From assembly GCA_028622995.1 (NCBI GenBank), contig JAJQJQ010000073.1, positions 434,001 through 498,000 of the forward strand: a stretch of DNA of 64,000 bases. Reading direction: 5' to 3'. This document shows, one piece after another, positions 1 to 12,085 of this stretch. The stretch comes from Panagrolaimus kolymaensis. Its lineage: Eukaryota > Nematoda > Chromadorea > Rhabditida > Panagrolaimidae. The notes beneath the pieces are model-generated. The model saw only the letters and a list, made by a program, of their open reading frames with translations, made no database searches and was not told the DNA's origin. The number at the start of each line of letters is the position of its first letter. The stretch's first letter is position 1. The translations under genes were made by a program, and so were the position numbers.

Positions 1-339
1 GTATTAAATTTTTTTCCACAAAAAATACTAACTAATTTGTATGTTCAGATAAAAAATAGTTACTAAAAATAGAAAATAATAATATTATAAGTCATGTATT
101 TCTTTTCTTGACTTTTGCGTTGTAAACAAACATCCAACTAAATAAATTAAGTTCGTTCCGTCGTCTGGGGTACATTTTATAATAACAAAAAAAATTGTTT
201 CATTAAAGGAAGTTTAATGATGAAAAAATGAAAGAAAAAAGAAGCATCAAACGTCTAGGATAATTTATGAATCTTTGGAAAATCCTTAATTTTTAGCACG
301 TATAATTTTATTTAACGATGAAAAGTTAGGTAGGTGGCT

Positions 340-654
340 ATGGAAGTGAAAGAGTACTATGAGCTTTTTTATGATGAAAAGGAACAAAAAAAAATTGTGA
401 CTAGACTAACTAAAAAATTAAATGCTTCAAAGTTTGTTTATGACTTCCTTCCTGATAAAATGAAAAATAAAAAGCATTATGTAATAATAATATAATATTC
501 TAATTTTAGACAGTCTTTGTTGTTTTGTAAAAATATCCGTGACAAAAGCAAAAAACTTTTAAACTATTATTTTTATTACGACGATGAAAGCGTCAGCAAA
601 AAAAGCAGGAAAAAGAAGAAGAGGGATCTTCCAAATAAATTTAAAAATATATAA
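340..654 (+). CDS. Candidate two-exon gene, unknown Lys-rich protein
   Basis: An ATG at 340 opens 47 codons (340-480), beginning MEVKEYYELFYDEKEQKK. A second open stretch of 46 codons plus stop (514-654) ends in a strongly basic tail, KKSRKKKKRDLPNKFKNI. They join in phase 0 if a 33-nt intron (481-513, GT...CAG) is removed; reading through it meets a stop. The product would be about 93 aa. Codon use is less AT-biased than the flanks, which is the main reason to consider it coding. An in-frame stop lies just upstream of the ATG. I recognise no family. The very short intron is a weakness: the real donor may lie elsewhere, or 514-654 may be the last exon of a gene starting before the window. Confidence 0.35.
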
Positions 655-753
655 CCATCAATTTTGTAAGGTTCGCTCATTTCCAAATGGCATTTTTCAT
701 CGCTTGTTTAATTGTGGGCAAGATCAAAGGAATCCCCATTCCACATAAATTCA

Positions 754-1258
754 GGGTCTAGGTAAATCGAGGCAAAGCAATCAAAAAAGCAGGCATGGTA
801 TTTCGAGGCAAAGTAGGGTATTTCGAGGCAAAAGCAGGGTATTTCGAGGCAAAAAAAAAAGGCAACGTCTAATTACTATCAATCAACTCGTCTCAAAATT
901 CTGAACAAATTATTTTCAATCATTACCAAAGTCTGTAAAAATTTTTTGAGTTACCTCCTTTCCCTATGAGACAAAAATGATCAACAGGGAAACCCTATGA
1001 GTAAACATAATCTATAGCGAAAGCCTATAAATCAGAAAGGACCTATAGGGAAAGCAGGTAACTCAAAAATTTTTTACAGGCTTTGGTAATGATTGAAAAT
1101 AATTTGTTCAGAATTTTGAGACGAGTTGATTGATAGTAATTAGACGTTGCCTTTTTTTTTTGCCTCGAAATACCCTGCTTTTGCCTCGAAATACCCTACT
1201 TTGCCTCGAAATACCATGCCTGCTTTTTTGATTGCTTTGCCTCGATTTACCTAGACCC
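754..1258. mobile_element. Foldback MITE, copy 1 (9-bp target duplication)
   Basis: A 505-bp near-palindrome. It begins GGGTCTAGGTAAATCGAGG and ends in the reverse complement. Each arm is roughly 200 bp and contains three tandem units of GTATTTCGAGGCAAA. A core of about 90 bp (CCCTATGAG...CTATAGGG) is not palindromic and is in the opposite orientation to the core of the copies at 20508 and 56861. The flanks carry an exact 9-bp duplication, ATAAATTCA, at 745-753 and 1259-1267. Nine-base duplications with long inverted repeats fit Mutator-like (MULE) non-autonomous elements; that class assignment is inference because no transposase is present. Confidence 0.92.
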
Positions 1259-1267
1259 ATAAATTCA

Positions 1268-4200
1268 GAGATTTCGGACCATAAATAAAATTAATAAAAA
1301 TATCTCATCAAATGGTTCCATAATTTCTCAACTTTTTTTTGAGCTTATCATTTCAAATTTTCTTTCAACATTGCGTTCACAATCTGTTGTGAAAGAGGTT
1401 ATCGGGAAGCTAGATAAGTCTCCGATCTCAATAGACGATCATCCTTTTTCTTATCCATTTTTATCTTTTTTAGAATAACAGTAAAGTCGCATTTACTACT
1501 CCGGAGATCATCTCTTAACACAATTTACATTTTTTAAATAATTTTTCTTCTTAGAAAACCTCCAAACTACTGTTGCCTTTTTCGGTAATACAAAACTCAA
1601 CTTTTACGCAATCAAAAAAAAGTGCGTATTTGTGTAGTTTTGGAACATTTTCTCTTTTTTTTTATTTCTATAGAAATACAAAATAAAATTTCTTTTCACT
1701 GTCAATCACGAGGACTTAACTGCTTTGACATTCTTTGATGACTGAGACTTTTCTTTAAACACAAAGAAAAACTAAAATTAATTTTCAATGCTATAAAAAA
1801 AGGAGAGAACGCGTTTCCAGACTTTTAGCATGAAAATTATTTCCTTATTATTATTTAAGAAAATTTTTTTTGTAAGTAAAAAAACTACGCTTTTTACGTA
1901 ATCAACGTGGTTGCTTTTCCATGAAAGATGTGACTTCTTGTGAGTACAATTAAACACGAAGAAAATTGGAAACCTGGCGCATTAACTTTTCTTATGGCAT
2001 TTAAAAAAAATAGGGAACCTTTTCTTTTTTTTAAAGAAATTAAAGACAAAGACTTTTTTGGCATTTTATTATTTTATTGTTGCAAAAAATAATAATAATA
2101 AAAGGTTTTATAATATGCAAATAATAATTATAATAAAGAAAATGAAACTGATGCTTTAAATATCAAAAAAAAGAATATGGTTAAGAAAAAAATAACGTCA
2201 ACCATGTGATTTTCTTTCTGACCTTAAAACATAACACAACACAAAATATAGAAAGAAAAAGTAAAGCGTAAATTTAAGGGAAATGAAAAGTTGCAAGTTT
2301 TTAAAAATTTGGGGAATTTTCAAACATAGAAACTTTTTTCCAATTGCATTTGCTTTCTGGGTTGAGTCTAAAGTTCATAGAATTACAGTAGACACATTGA
2401 ATTAAATTAAACAACCATATTTCATATTTGAAAATAGAAAGCGTAGTAACCAAAAAATGCATTTTTGATGTTACACAAAAGCCATACCATATCGTAATTT
2501 AAAAGTGCAGCAAACATAAAAAAATTAAACAAAATGAATAAACAAAGTGACTCATTTTCCAAAAAACTAATTAAATATTTGCGTAGCGTTCAAAATATTT
2601 TTTTCCGTGTGTAAACAATGTGATTATCACAAAACGCATCCAAGAACTTTTGGTTATCTCTTGTCGTTAAGATTAATATAATCTAGTCTCCAAAAAATAA
2701 GCATTCAAAAAAAACTGTCACATAATTGTTCTTATATTCATAATTTCCAAGTATTTTTTTATTTAATTAAATTATTTTAAAAAAACATCCTGCGTAAAAC
2801 GTAAAAAATTTGCTCCCAAAAATTTTTTTGTAAGAAGTTTGAAAAAATTATTTTGTGAAATTTTATTTTTTCAAAAGATTAAATGTCTCATGTCTCATAT
2901 TTTTTAAAGGATGGTTTAATGTTACGTAAAAATTTTGTAGCGAACATGCACGTTTGCTCATATAAATCCTTAATGTTGTTTTTGGTGTAAAAATTTAAAT
3001 AAATGTTGTTGGAGCAAATAAAATACAAGATTCATATATGATTCAAATTGGATGTTATTCATTTATTCCAAAAAGTTTTTAAAAATTGTCTCATATGAGA
3101 AATATGTGTAATACACATATGTTAACATTTAAGCCAGGCATACATAAATGTGTAATCCTTACTACCCACTGCTACAACAACAACATCCATCACAGAAATA
3201 TTGAATCAAGCCCATACATACCGGAACAGTGGATTATTAGCTTAAAAAATACGACGAAAAAAAAGAAAAAATGCGGATTTTAAAAATAAATTAATAAATG
3301 AAAAAATATTTTAATCCAAGGCAACAACAACAAAAAAGTGTATTCTTCCGGTGACGCAAAATAATATTCCATGTGTGTTTTTAATGTTCTTACATACTTT
3401 TTAAAAAAATTTAATAAAAAAATGAAGGGCGCTTATGTTGAGATTTGAAAGTTACATCAAAGCCAATATCAAAGGATTCATTGCATTTGAATATATAAAA
3501 GTGCAAGGAAAATAATAAACAACAGATTTGCAAAAAAAAGTATTTTTTATTATTATTTATCAATGAATAAATAAAAAATATTTTGTGTTAAAGAAGTCTA
3601 TAAATGCCTACGCTTTTACATAATAAAAGTGATATTACCAAATATCTTTTAGAAATATTTATAAAAATGCGAAAAAATAAAAAAGAAAACAAAATAGTTA
3701 TATGAAATCAGGAATATTTACTTTCCTAACATGAATGTCCAGGAACTGATTTTTTGCGAAAAAAGAGTTTTGAAGTTCGAATGAAATTTAAAAAAAATTT
3801 AACAAAACTGTCTGCCTAAAACTAATATTTTTCAAACTTGTGCATTTACAATTAATTCCCTATGTGTTTTATTATTCCAGAATTTTTTTCTAAAAAGTCC
3901 CCTGTATATCTTTGAACTTCTTTAATCATAAAATTCTCGAATTATTTTTTTATGACGAAACATTTGTTTGTTTACAAAGTCCATAAACAATATTAACAAT
4001 GTCATCATATGTTTTATTTATTTTTTCTTTTTTAAAACCTACAAAAATTCTGCAAAAATTGTGCTCTAAAAAAAATATAAGTCAAATCAAGAAAGCTACT
4101 CTCTGAACTTTTGTTTTATCATCTCAAAGTCAAAGTCACTCGTCAGAGGTACAAAATTTATACAGAAAAAATATTTTGTAATAGTTTTTTTTATCTTTTT

Positions 4201-7041
4201 TTCGTCGTTGATTGTTGTTTGTAAAAGATTAGTGTATTTTCACGAACAAAAAATGGGCTACGAAATAAATAAATAACAGCCATCAAAAAAGATAATTAAA
4301 TTGTGAGCTAAAAATTTTATAATCTTTATTTTTTTTTTGTTATGTTTGATTTAGTTTTTTGGTTGGAAAAATAACAAAATAAATACAAGAAAACGAAAGG
4401 AATGATAGATATTGGAAATATTTATAAAATGAGATATTTATTTTGGGAAACATGAAAGTCAAAAATGAGTAATGAAAAAATATTTTAATGCGTTATTTTT
4501 TTGAATCAAAAAAGCGTAGGAAAGTATTATAGCGACTTTGTTAAAGATATTTTATTGCGTTGACCTTCTTAAAAAAATATGACAGTTAAAAGTTGTTTGT
4601 TTATTTGTGTCTACTCTAAATCATCTGGCATTTGAATTTAAAACAAAGCCTTTTAAATCTTCTTTTTTAGGTCATTAAATAAAGATAAAATTTTTAAAAG
4701 AATGATTCTTTTCTTTATATTTTTGTAGTTTTCATAATTAAAGTATTTAAAATCCGTCCATTGAGTTTCGAAATAATTAGTAAAATAATAAATTTATAGG
4801 GCAAGAAAATTTTATTTGTTTTTTTCTTTAAATCTTTTTGTTTTTGAATGAGGACATTTGATTTCTAGCCATTCATACTGTATTTACACCAAGTTTGCCT
4901 TGTATCCTACAAAATATGTACATATTCGTAGTTTATCATCATTAAGAAATCAAAGTCCATACTTCGTGCTTCTTAAATTATCTTATTTTTTTGAGTATCA
5001 TCATTTTAATTTTTATTTATCTTTCGCCTTTTCTTTTCAAAGGCTTTACTTTCAAGGAAACTAAGATCTTTCTTTTTCTCTTAACATTTTTTGGTTGAAT
5101 GAAAAAAGATTTATCATTTTATTTATATTGTTCCATCTTGTTTTTTAATATTATAAATCCTAAAAATAATAAAAACAACCACTTTTTAGGTGTCAGTTAC
5201 TTCCGAGATGGTGGCGTGGCTTCTTTGCAAAAACACTTGTTTTTCTTTTTGATAATATATTTTTATTTATTTTTTTAAAGGGTTTTTTTTTATTTTCCAA
5301 GTATAACCTTCAAAATAAAAAAAATGATAAAAGAAGAATCACCATCTCTACATAAATAAATCCTCGTAAACAATTTTTTTGGCATTATAAAAAAATGACG
5401 AGAAAATGTATTTACTTTTTTTTGTTGAAAAAAAAATATATGGGAAAAAATGCAAAATAAAACATGCTTTTTCTTATCTGTTTGTAATGGAACACTTTTA
5501 AATAAACTCTCGCTTCTTTGGCTAATGTAAATTTTCGAATATTTATGAAATAAAATTTAAAAAATCTCTCTTTAAACATTTAATTTTTAAAATCCTCTGA
5601 AGCTTCTCCGGAAAGTCATTACATTCTACCGTATCTTTTTTTAATTTTCCCAAAAGCAAAAAATTTCTTTTTTATTATTTTTTTTGCAATGACAAAAATT
5701 TTTTGTATTTGATAATCCGTGGCGGCCGGAATTTATTCTTATTTTATTTAATTAAAGATTCATATTCCAAGAAAAAAAATTGGGGCAAATTTTTAGAATT
5801 GACATCAGCGAACGGAAAAAGATTTCTTTCCATTGATAAAAGATTTACTCTCTTTTTTTAATCATATTTTTTTAAATTAAAATTTGCCCTCGCAATTTTA
5901 TTACTTTTTTTAATCCCATCAAAAAATAGAATAAAAATATGAGAAATCTCATCCGGAAGCTTCTTCTTTTTTTTCAATGATGGCAACAAAAAAATATGGC
6001 ATCCACTTTGCTTTTTAGCTATAATGACATTGTTTTTGTCTTTTTTTCTCACCAAAATTCAACGACTCCTTTGTCTTATAAAAAAGCTGCTTTCTTAAAG
6101 TACTATTTCTCACGTCAAAATTCAAGGACAAATACTTTGAAAGATAAAAGTGAAAATAACAAAACATAGAAAAAGGAAAGTGCAAAAGCTGATTTAAATT
6201 TAAAAATGAATTAGAGTTAATTTATTTATTTTTGTTGTAAGAAAAAATATGTGGATATTATCATTGTTGAATTTGTGTCAATATAATACAACTCATAAAT
6301 TTTAAAAACTATTATTACACGTTTTTGTTTAGATAAACGCTTTTAGAGTTTAAAAATAAATGTTTTTAATTTAAATAAAATCAAACGATACCATAATAAA
6401 TTTAAAGTGAAAAGTGGGCGTACATTTTACATATAAATAATTAATTTAGCAATGTATTGAATTTTACAACATAGTATTTAATATTTTCGAAAAGGTACCT
6501 TGTGATATATAAAATGAATAAATTCATGCGTGTCACAGCATATAATAATTTGATTTATAACTCAAGAACTAACATATTTATTTATGTTTGAAAAAAGCAT
6601 ACATTTGAAAATTTCTTCTTTTAATTCAATTTCATCTGTGTTTTTTTAAATGCATTGTTTAAGTTTTCTTTCGTAACTGGTGTTATCTGCAAAAAAAAGT
6701 ATCTGAAAAATTAGGGCTTGCAAATAAATGTTTAGCATAGTCATGTTGTATAAAACAAATAACTGTGGTTTTTAGAATTTTTTTTGTGAAATATTTTTTT
6801 GTCAAGGTACATTTAAAAATTAATAGTGTTTTTTCATAGCTACTAAGTGTTAGACTTTTCTATAGTCGAAATATTGTAAATTAATAAGAAAGCTTTTAAA
6901 GTATTTTTATTTTTTAAAAAAACAACAAAAGCATAAAAATCAAAAAAAATATACATAAAAAACAAGTTTGTACATTAATTATTTTTCTTCGATGAAAATA
7001 GTAACAAGGTATTTTTTGGTTTGTTTCATTTGTAGAATGAG
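1268..7041. other. AT-rich stretch with no supportable gene
   Basis: I see no convincing gene here. The first 210 bases (to about 1478) contain a stop-free plus-strand frame of about 70 codons without an ATG, and the minus strand also has open stretches, so this may be decayed coding sequence next to the transposon. The rest is homopolymer-rich A/T sequence with scattered short frames that look like chance. Confidence 0.6.
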
Positions 7042-7303
7042 TCATAGCAATAGCATTTCGAATGTAGGGCCATAAATTGAGGCATGATTGAATCGAAAGA
7101 AATATCCATGTTTGCAGTCAAATCCAATTAGTAAGAAAAAATTTTTGGTTAATCCATTCTTTGGAGTAAATAAAGCTCCATCTTTATGGGATTTAATAAA
7201 AGATTCATCGTGATTTTAAGAAGGCTGATCTTCTATTATTGCTTCGAGAAGCCAATTGATTCATGGTGAAAGCATCATCAACGCCAATCAAAATATGAAT
7301 CAT
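7042..7303 (-). pseudogene. Frameshifted coding remnant, unknown family
   Basis: On the minus strand, an ATG at 7303 opens MIHILIGVDDAF and runs to a stop near 7208. In a different frame the same strand then encodes about 55 well-formed residues, including KNFFLLIGFDCKHGYFFRFN and HASIYGPTFEMLLL, ending at TGA 7042-7044. The residue composition (Gly, Cys, Asp, Pro, His) is unlike translated AT-rich noise. The two pieces cannot be joined by an intron because no GT-AG pair lies between them, so a one-base indel is the simplest reading. It could be a dead gene, a transposon fragment or an assembly error. I do not recognise the family. Confidence 0.35.
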
Positions 7304-10300
7304 TTTTACAGTAGTTTTAATAATTAAAAAAGAAATGCAAAGCAAATTCTTTTTTTATAAAAGTAAGGAAGAATAAAGAAGCTTTGAAGAAGAAAGTATT
7401 TTATTTTATATTTTCTTTTCATTTTTTCGTTCGTTTTTATACTCTTTTTTTTCCTTTACGCCTCCCGCCAAAGAAACTAAGGCCAACCCCATTTTTTCTT
7501 TCGAAGCAGCTTTTGAAAAACTCCGCCTTTTCTTTAATTTCATTTTAGGAGGATGGATGGTGGAAAGCTTAAACATCCAAAAGAAAAGGAAAAAAGGACG
7601 GCACTTTGAGAAGTGAAAAAGCGGAAAGCCTTCCTCTTCGTTTTTTTTTCTAACCCATAGCCTTCGAAAAAAATAGGAAAGTAATAATTTTTGTAAAAAG
7701 AATTAATAAAAGTTAAAAAAAACTTTGAAACAGAAGAAACAAACAGTAAAAAAATAATAAATATTTTTTAACAATGTCTTGAAACAAAATTATTTTTTAT
7801 AATAAATTGAAAGTCCAGTTATATATGAAATATGTAGGCTTTTAACAACATAGAAATTAAAGATATATCAGAAATTTTTTATAATTTATCATTAATAATT
7901 ACGATGAATTTGAAATGCAGGTCAAAGTTCAAAGTTTTCATGTATTTTTTTTAAATTCCATACTCCATTTTGATATCATTTCCTGATTATTATTATAGTG
8001 TTTTGATACGAGAAAAATTATCTTTGACTTGTGGCCTCTTTTTTTGAAGATTCATCCAAATTTCTTAGTATCGCCTCTCTTAAGCCAAAGCCAAAAACTT
8101 TTTAAAGATTTATTTTTTTAAGGACATTAATTTTGTTATATTTTTTGAAGATCAAAAGTTGCTTTCTATCTGACCGACAACTTTTAAAAAACAACAAATT
8201 AATTTTGATGGTAGATTTCTTTTTTTTTTTGTGCTTTAGTTTTTTCTTTAGCTTTGATCTTCTTAGACAAGACGCGAAAGAAAATGCTACAAACTTCATT
8301 AATGTTCGAGAAACAAAAACAAACAACATTTTTTTATTTCTAAAAAATGTTTCATTCCTTATTTTTGCTACAAAAAAAGAAAGAATTATTGGAAGCCATA
8401 AGAAAGAAAATAAACAACCAAATTATTTCTGCCTTTTTGACCACCTCGAAGAAATAAAAAAAAGAGAGAAAAGAACACTTTTTTTATTTTAATAATTTTA
8501 GAAAGGTCAAAAAACAAAACAAAAAACATTTTATTTAATAAATTTTTTATACATATATTTATTTGTGCTTTTTATTATTAATAATAATATTGGCCAATTG
8601 GTCAACCAATTAAATGAAGACCATTAAAATTAATAATCAGTGAATGTTTAGCAACAAACATTGGTGATTAATATTTTATTAACAAACAAAAAAAAGTAGC
8701 TTTGGAGATCAAAAAACTAAACTTTGAATATAATTTAAAGTAAAAAGTTTAACGATTAATTTTAGTTTACCAAAAAGCTTACCCATATTTAACTGATGAA
8801 CTTCCAAATAAACTTCCGATGACCTACATTTTATTGCCAACACAAGAATTTTTGTGTTGGCGAAAAAAAATGATCGTTTAATTTTATTGGGCATTTGTTT
8901 TTTTATAATTAAACCTAAATATTTTTATTTGTTGGCGAAAATCAAATTAGGGAAATAATTTTCGCCTACAAAAGTCCTTGCTTTTTTTTATTGCTTATCT
9001 TTTTTCTAATTTAAATCATTAGACTGGAAACATTTTTACTTTTCTTAATTTTATTTGTATAACAGATGTTAATAGCAAACTTTAGCTTCCATGTGCCTTT
9101 TTTAATTATCTTTTAACATAAACTTTTTGGACTTCAATTAGTCATGGAAACATAAAACTATATACAATTTTATTTGCTTTTTCTCTTTGCAATATTTTTA
9201 TAAATTTCTTTCTTGTTTAGTTATAATTAAGGAACATGGAAATTATAGTTTTAATAACAGAGCAATTCCATGGTTTTTAAAAAATTAATTAGTTACTCGT
9301 TTAATGATATAATACTGATTTCATATTTTTTAAAGGAGATTAAAACAAAAATACTTATGTGGAGTAAAAAAAGCTATGTGTTCAGAAAACCCCACGTTTT
9401 ATAAATGATTATGAGAAGCCCCTCTTTTATCCATTCATTCATAATAATGATTCTTATTTGTGAATTTTTATTTTTTGCAAAAAAGTTATAAAAGCGAAGA
9501 CGACCAAAACTAAAATAATAACATCTTAAATCCGGTGGAGACAAAGAATGTTTTTTTTTTCATTTATTCAACTTTCTGCTTTTTGATATTCTCTTTTTTA
9601 AATATTTTGACGACAGCGGAAACCTTAAGTAAATTTTTCATAAAAAAATGGAGGAGAAAAAATAAATGAAATCTATCAATGATCATATTTTCTTTCTTTT
9701 GAAAATGATGTGAGTTTTTAATTGTTTTTGTTGTTTTTTGTAATCCCAAAAATGGGTACTTTTTTTGTTGTTGAAGCCTAGAAAATAGATAATCGTGGGT
9801 GAAAAAAAAAGAACAAAAAAAAAAAAGTTGCGGGGTTTACACAACAAAATTGTAACCAGGGACTGTGCAACTTTTCTTCGGGGAAAAAGTTTGTAAGAAA
9901 TAGATAAAAAAAGTTCTGGCATCTTGCTTGAATATTCCATGCAAAAGAATATAAATAATCTAATTTTTCGGCGTTTTTAAGTTATGTAAATTGTTTGGCT
10001 TTTTTATAAATGTGTTTTTGCTTTCATCACAGAATAAAGGGTACGATAAAATTAGTAATTGGTAATACTATAATATGATTATTAACCATAATTTCCTAAT
10101 TAATTATCATGTTATTTTAAAACACTAAAAACAAAATTGTCTTCCTAATGTAATCTTGTTACTGATCGAACCTCACAATTTTCGCTTAATACGTTTATTA
10201 ATTTTGTAGCTCTCTCTCTTCTCCTAACCAAACTGACTAACAAAAAATGTATTTGGCTTTATTTTGATTTATATTTCTCGGTTTATACTTAATTAAAAGG

Positions 10301-12085
10301 AAGTATTTAAACTGATTATTGCTATATTTTCATCCATGACCAATACCGACGCTCAAGAGATCATAAATACATAAATATGTATGTATGTACATATTTATTT
10401 ATCCAGTCATTTCCCTTTTTTCTGGCTTTAAAACATATGACTTTCTTTTTTTAGTTTCCAAATTTTTTGTATAATTAAAAAATAAGTTTACAAAATAATT
10501 TTCCTTCTTTTTTTCAGTGGTTTAAAAATAAAAATATATTTCCTTTTTTACGACTTCCTAATCTTTTTAAAATAAAATAAAAATTAGACGTAAAATATAT
10601 TATATTTGTATTTTCTCATTTTGCGTTTTTGTCGCACGACAGAGTTTAAAAAAAAGTGTGACATAACACAACAAAAAAATAAATTTGAACTCACTAAAAA
10701 TAGTCTAACATTTCAAAAATTTGGTAAGATTTATTTCTGAACTATGGCGACAAATTATTTTTCATGGATGTCATCCAAAATATTTTTTTGCAAAAAACTT
10801 GCAATATTTCATTTGCTTTTGCTAAAAATTAGTTCTCTCACTGAGAAAATATAAAGAGAATTGAACCTTTTGAAATTTCGTCGTCGAAGAAGATGTAGAC
10901 GCAAACTTACGTAGTTTGACAGCCATGTTATTTTTAATGTTATTAAACAATTTTAAGGATTAACCTTTTTTTGTTGCTTTATTTTTGCTATTTTTAAAAA
11001 TAAAAAGGATGACCTGGTATTTAAAAACAAAGAAAAGCTAAAAACATTGGATTTGTTTGCACGTAAAAACAAATATGACTTGCTTGAGAAAAAAGCAAAT
11101 TTTAAAAAATCAGAACTGAAACAATTTAATGGACAAATCAAAGCTTTGGCACTAAAATTTTGAAAACACACTTCGAAGCTTCACAATAAAAGAAATAATG
11201 ATTTGCACTCATTTAAAGACTTGAGTTCTCTGTTATAATTATTACAAAAAAGGTATTTAAAATATATATAATTATACTTAAGCCATGTGACTTTGGGTAC
11301 TTAAAAACTTTATTCCACATTTCTTAAAGCAATTTATTACTCAGTATTATTAACCAACTTTTTTTAAGCTTATAATAATGAAAGTTTGATGCTACAATTA
11401 CACCTTCAACAAATTATTTATTTATTTATTTTTCTGAAGCATAAATAATAAATATTCTTCAAGCTTTGTTTTCTTGAATTACAATTATCTTTTTTCATGG
11501 AACCTGTTTAAAAAAAACTTCCAATTTAATAAACGGTTCAATGAAGAAAAATACTAAACTTCAAAAAGCAGCGAAGGCAGAAGTGGAACAAATTTTTAAA
11601 GGAACAAATGTATCTTATTTTGAATTTCCTAAGCAGCTCATTCACTCTAAGCTTTTCTCACTACCTTTTTAAATTCAGCTCAACGGAAGCATTTAAAAAT
11701 AGCATAAATTTATTTTTAAATGGAGTTATTAATTTTTTCAAAAACATTTAAGTCAATCTTTTTAAGAGCACTCATTTATTTTTTGAAACCCCCGCTAAAA
11801 TACAAAAAAAAAATAATCATAAGATTATTTTCCAGATGACCAATTTTGCTCTCTCTTGTTTCCTTAATTTTTCTTAACAAATTTTCTGTCAATAAAAAGA
11901 AAACAGAAAAGATGGAAGATAAAAAAGAAAGGTTGTTTTTCCAAGCTTTGAACTTTCTACCAAAAAATCACACTTCCGTTCATAATTTTTATTTTTTATT
12001 AATAAAAAAGAATGTTGCAAAATAATAAAATTTCTGATTGTTTAAAAAATGTCAAATAAAAAACAGTAAGCATTTAATTTTTTCT
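7304..12085. other. AT-rich stretch with no supportable gene
   Basis: Nothing here can be defended as a gene. The overlapping plus and minus frames around 8100-8490 are dominated by poly-T and poly-A codons. A 43-codon frame at 11541-11672 (MKKNTKLQKAAKAEVEQIFK...) has no supporting splice or homology evidence. A short TATG run lies near 10380. Confidence 0.6.

Noticed and set aside
8102..8492. Overlapping plus and minus frames of 75 and 119 codons
   Set aside because: Both are dominated by Phe/Lys codons from poly-T and poly-A runs, lie on opposite strands of the same sequence, and show no motif.
11541..11672. 43-codon plus-strand frame MKKNTKLQKAAKAEVEQ...
   Set aside because: Better composition than its surroundings but no splice partners, homology or upstream signal.
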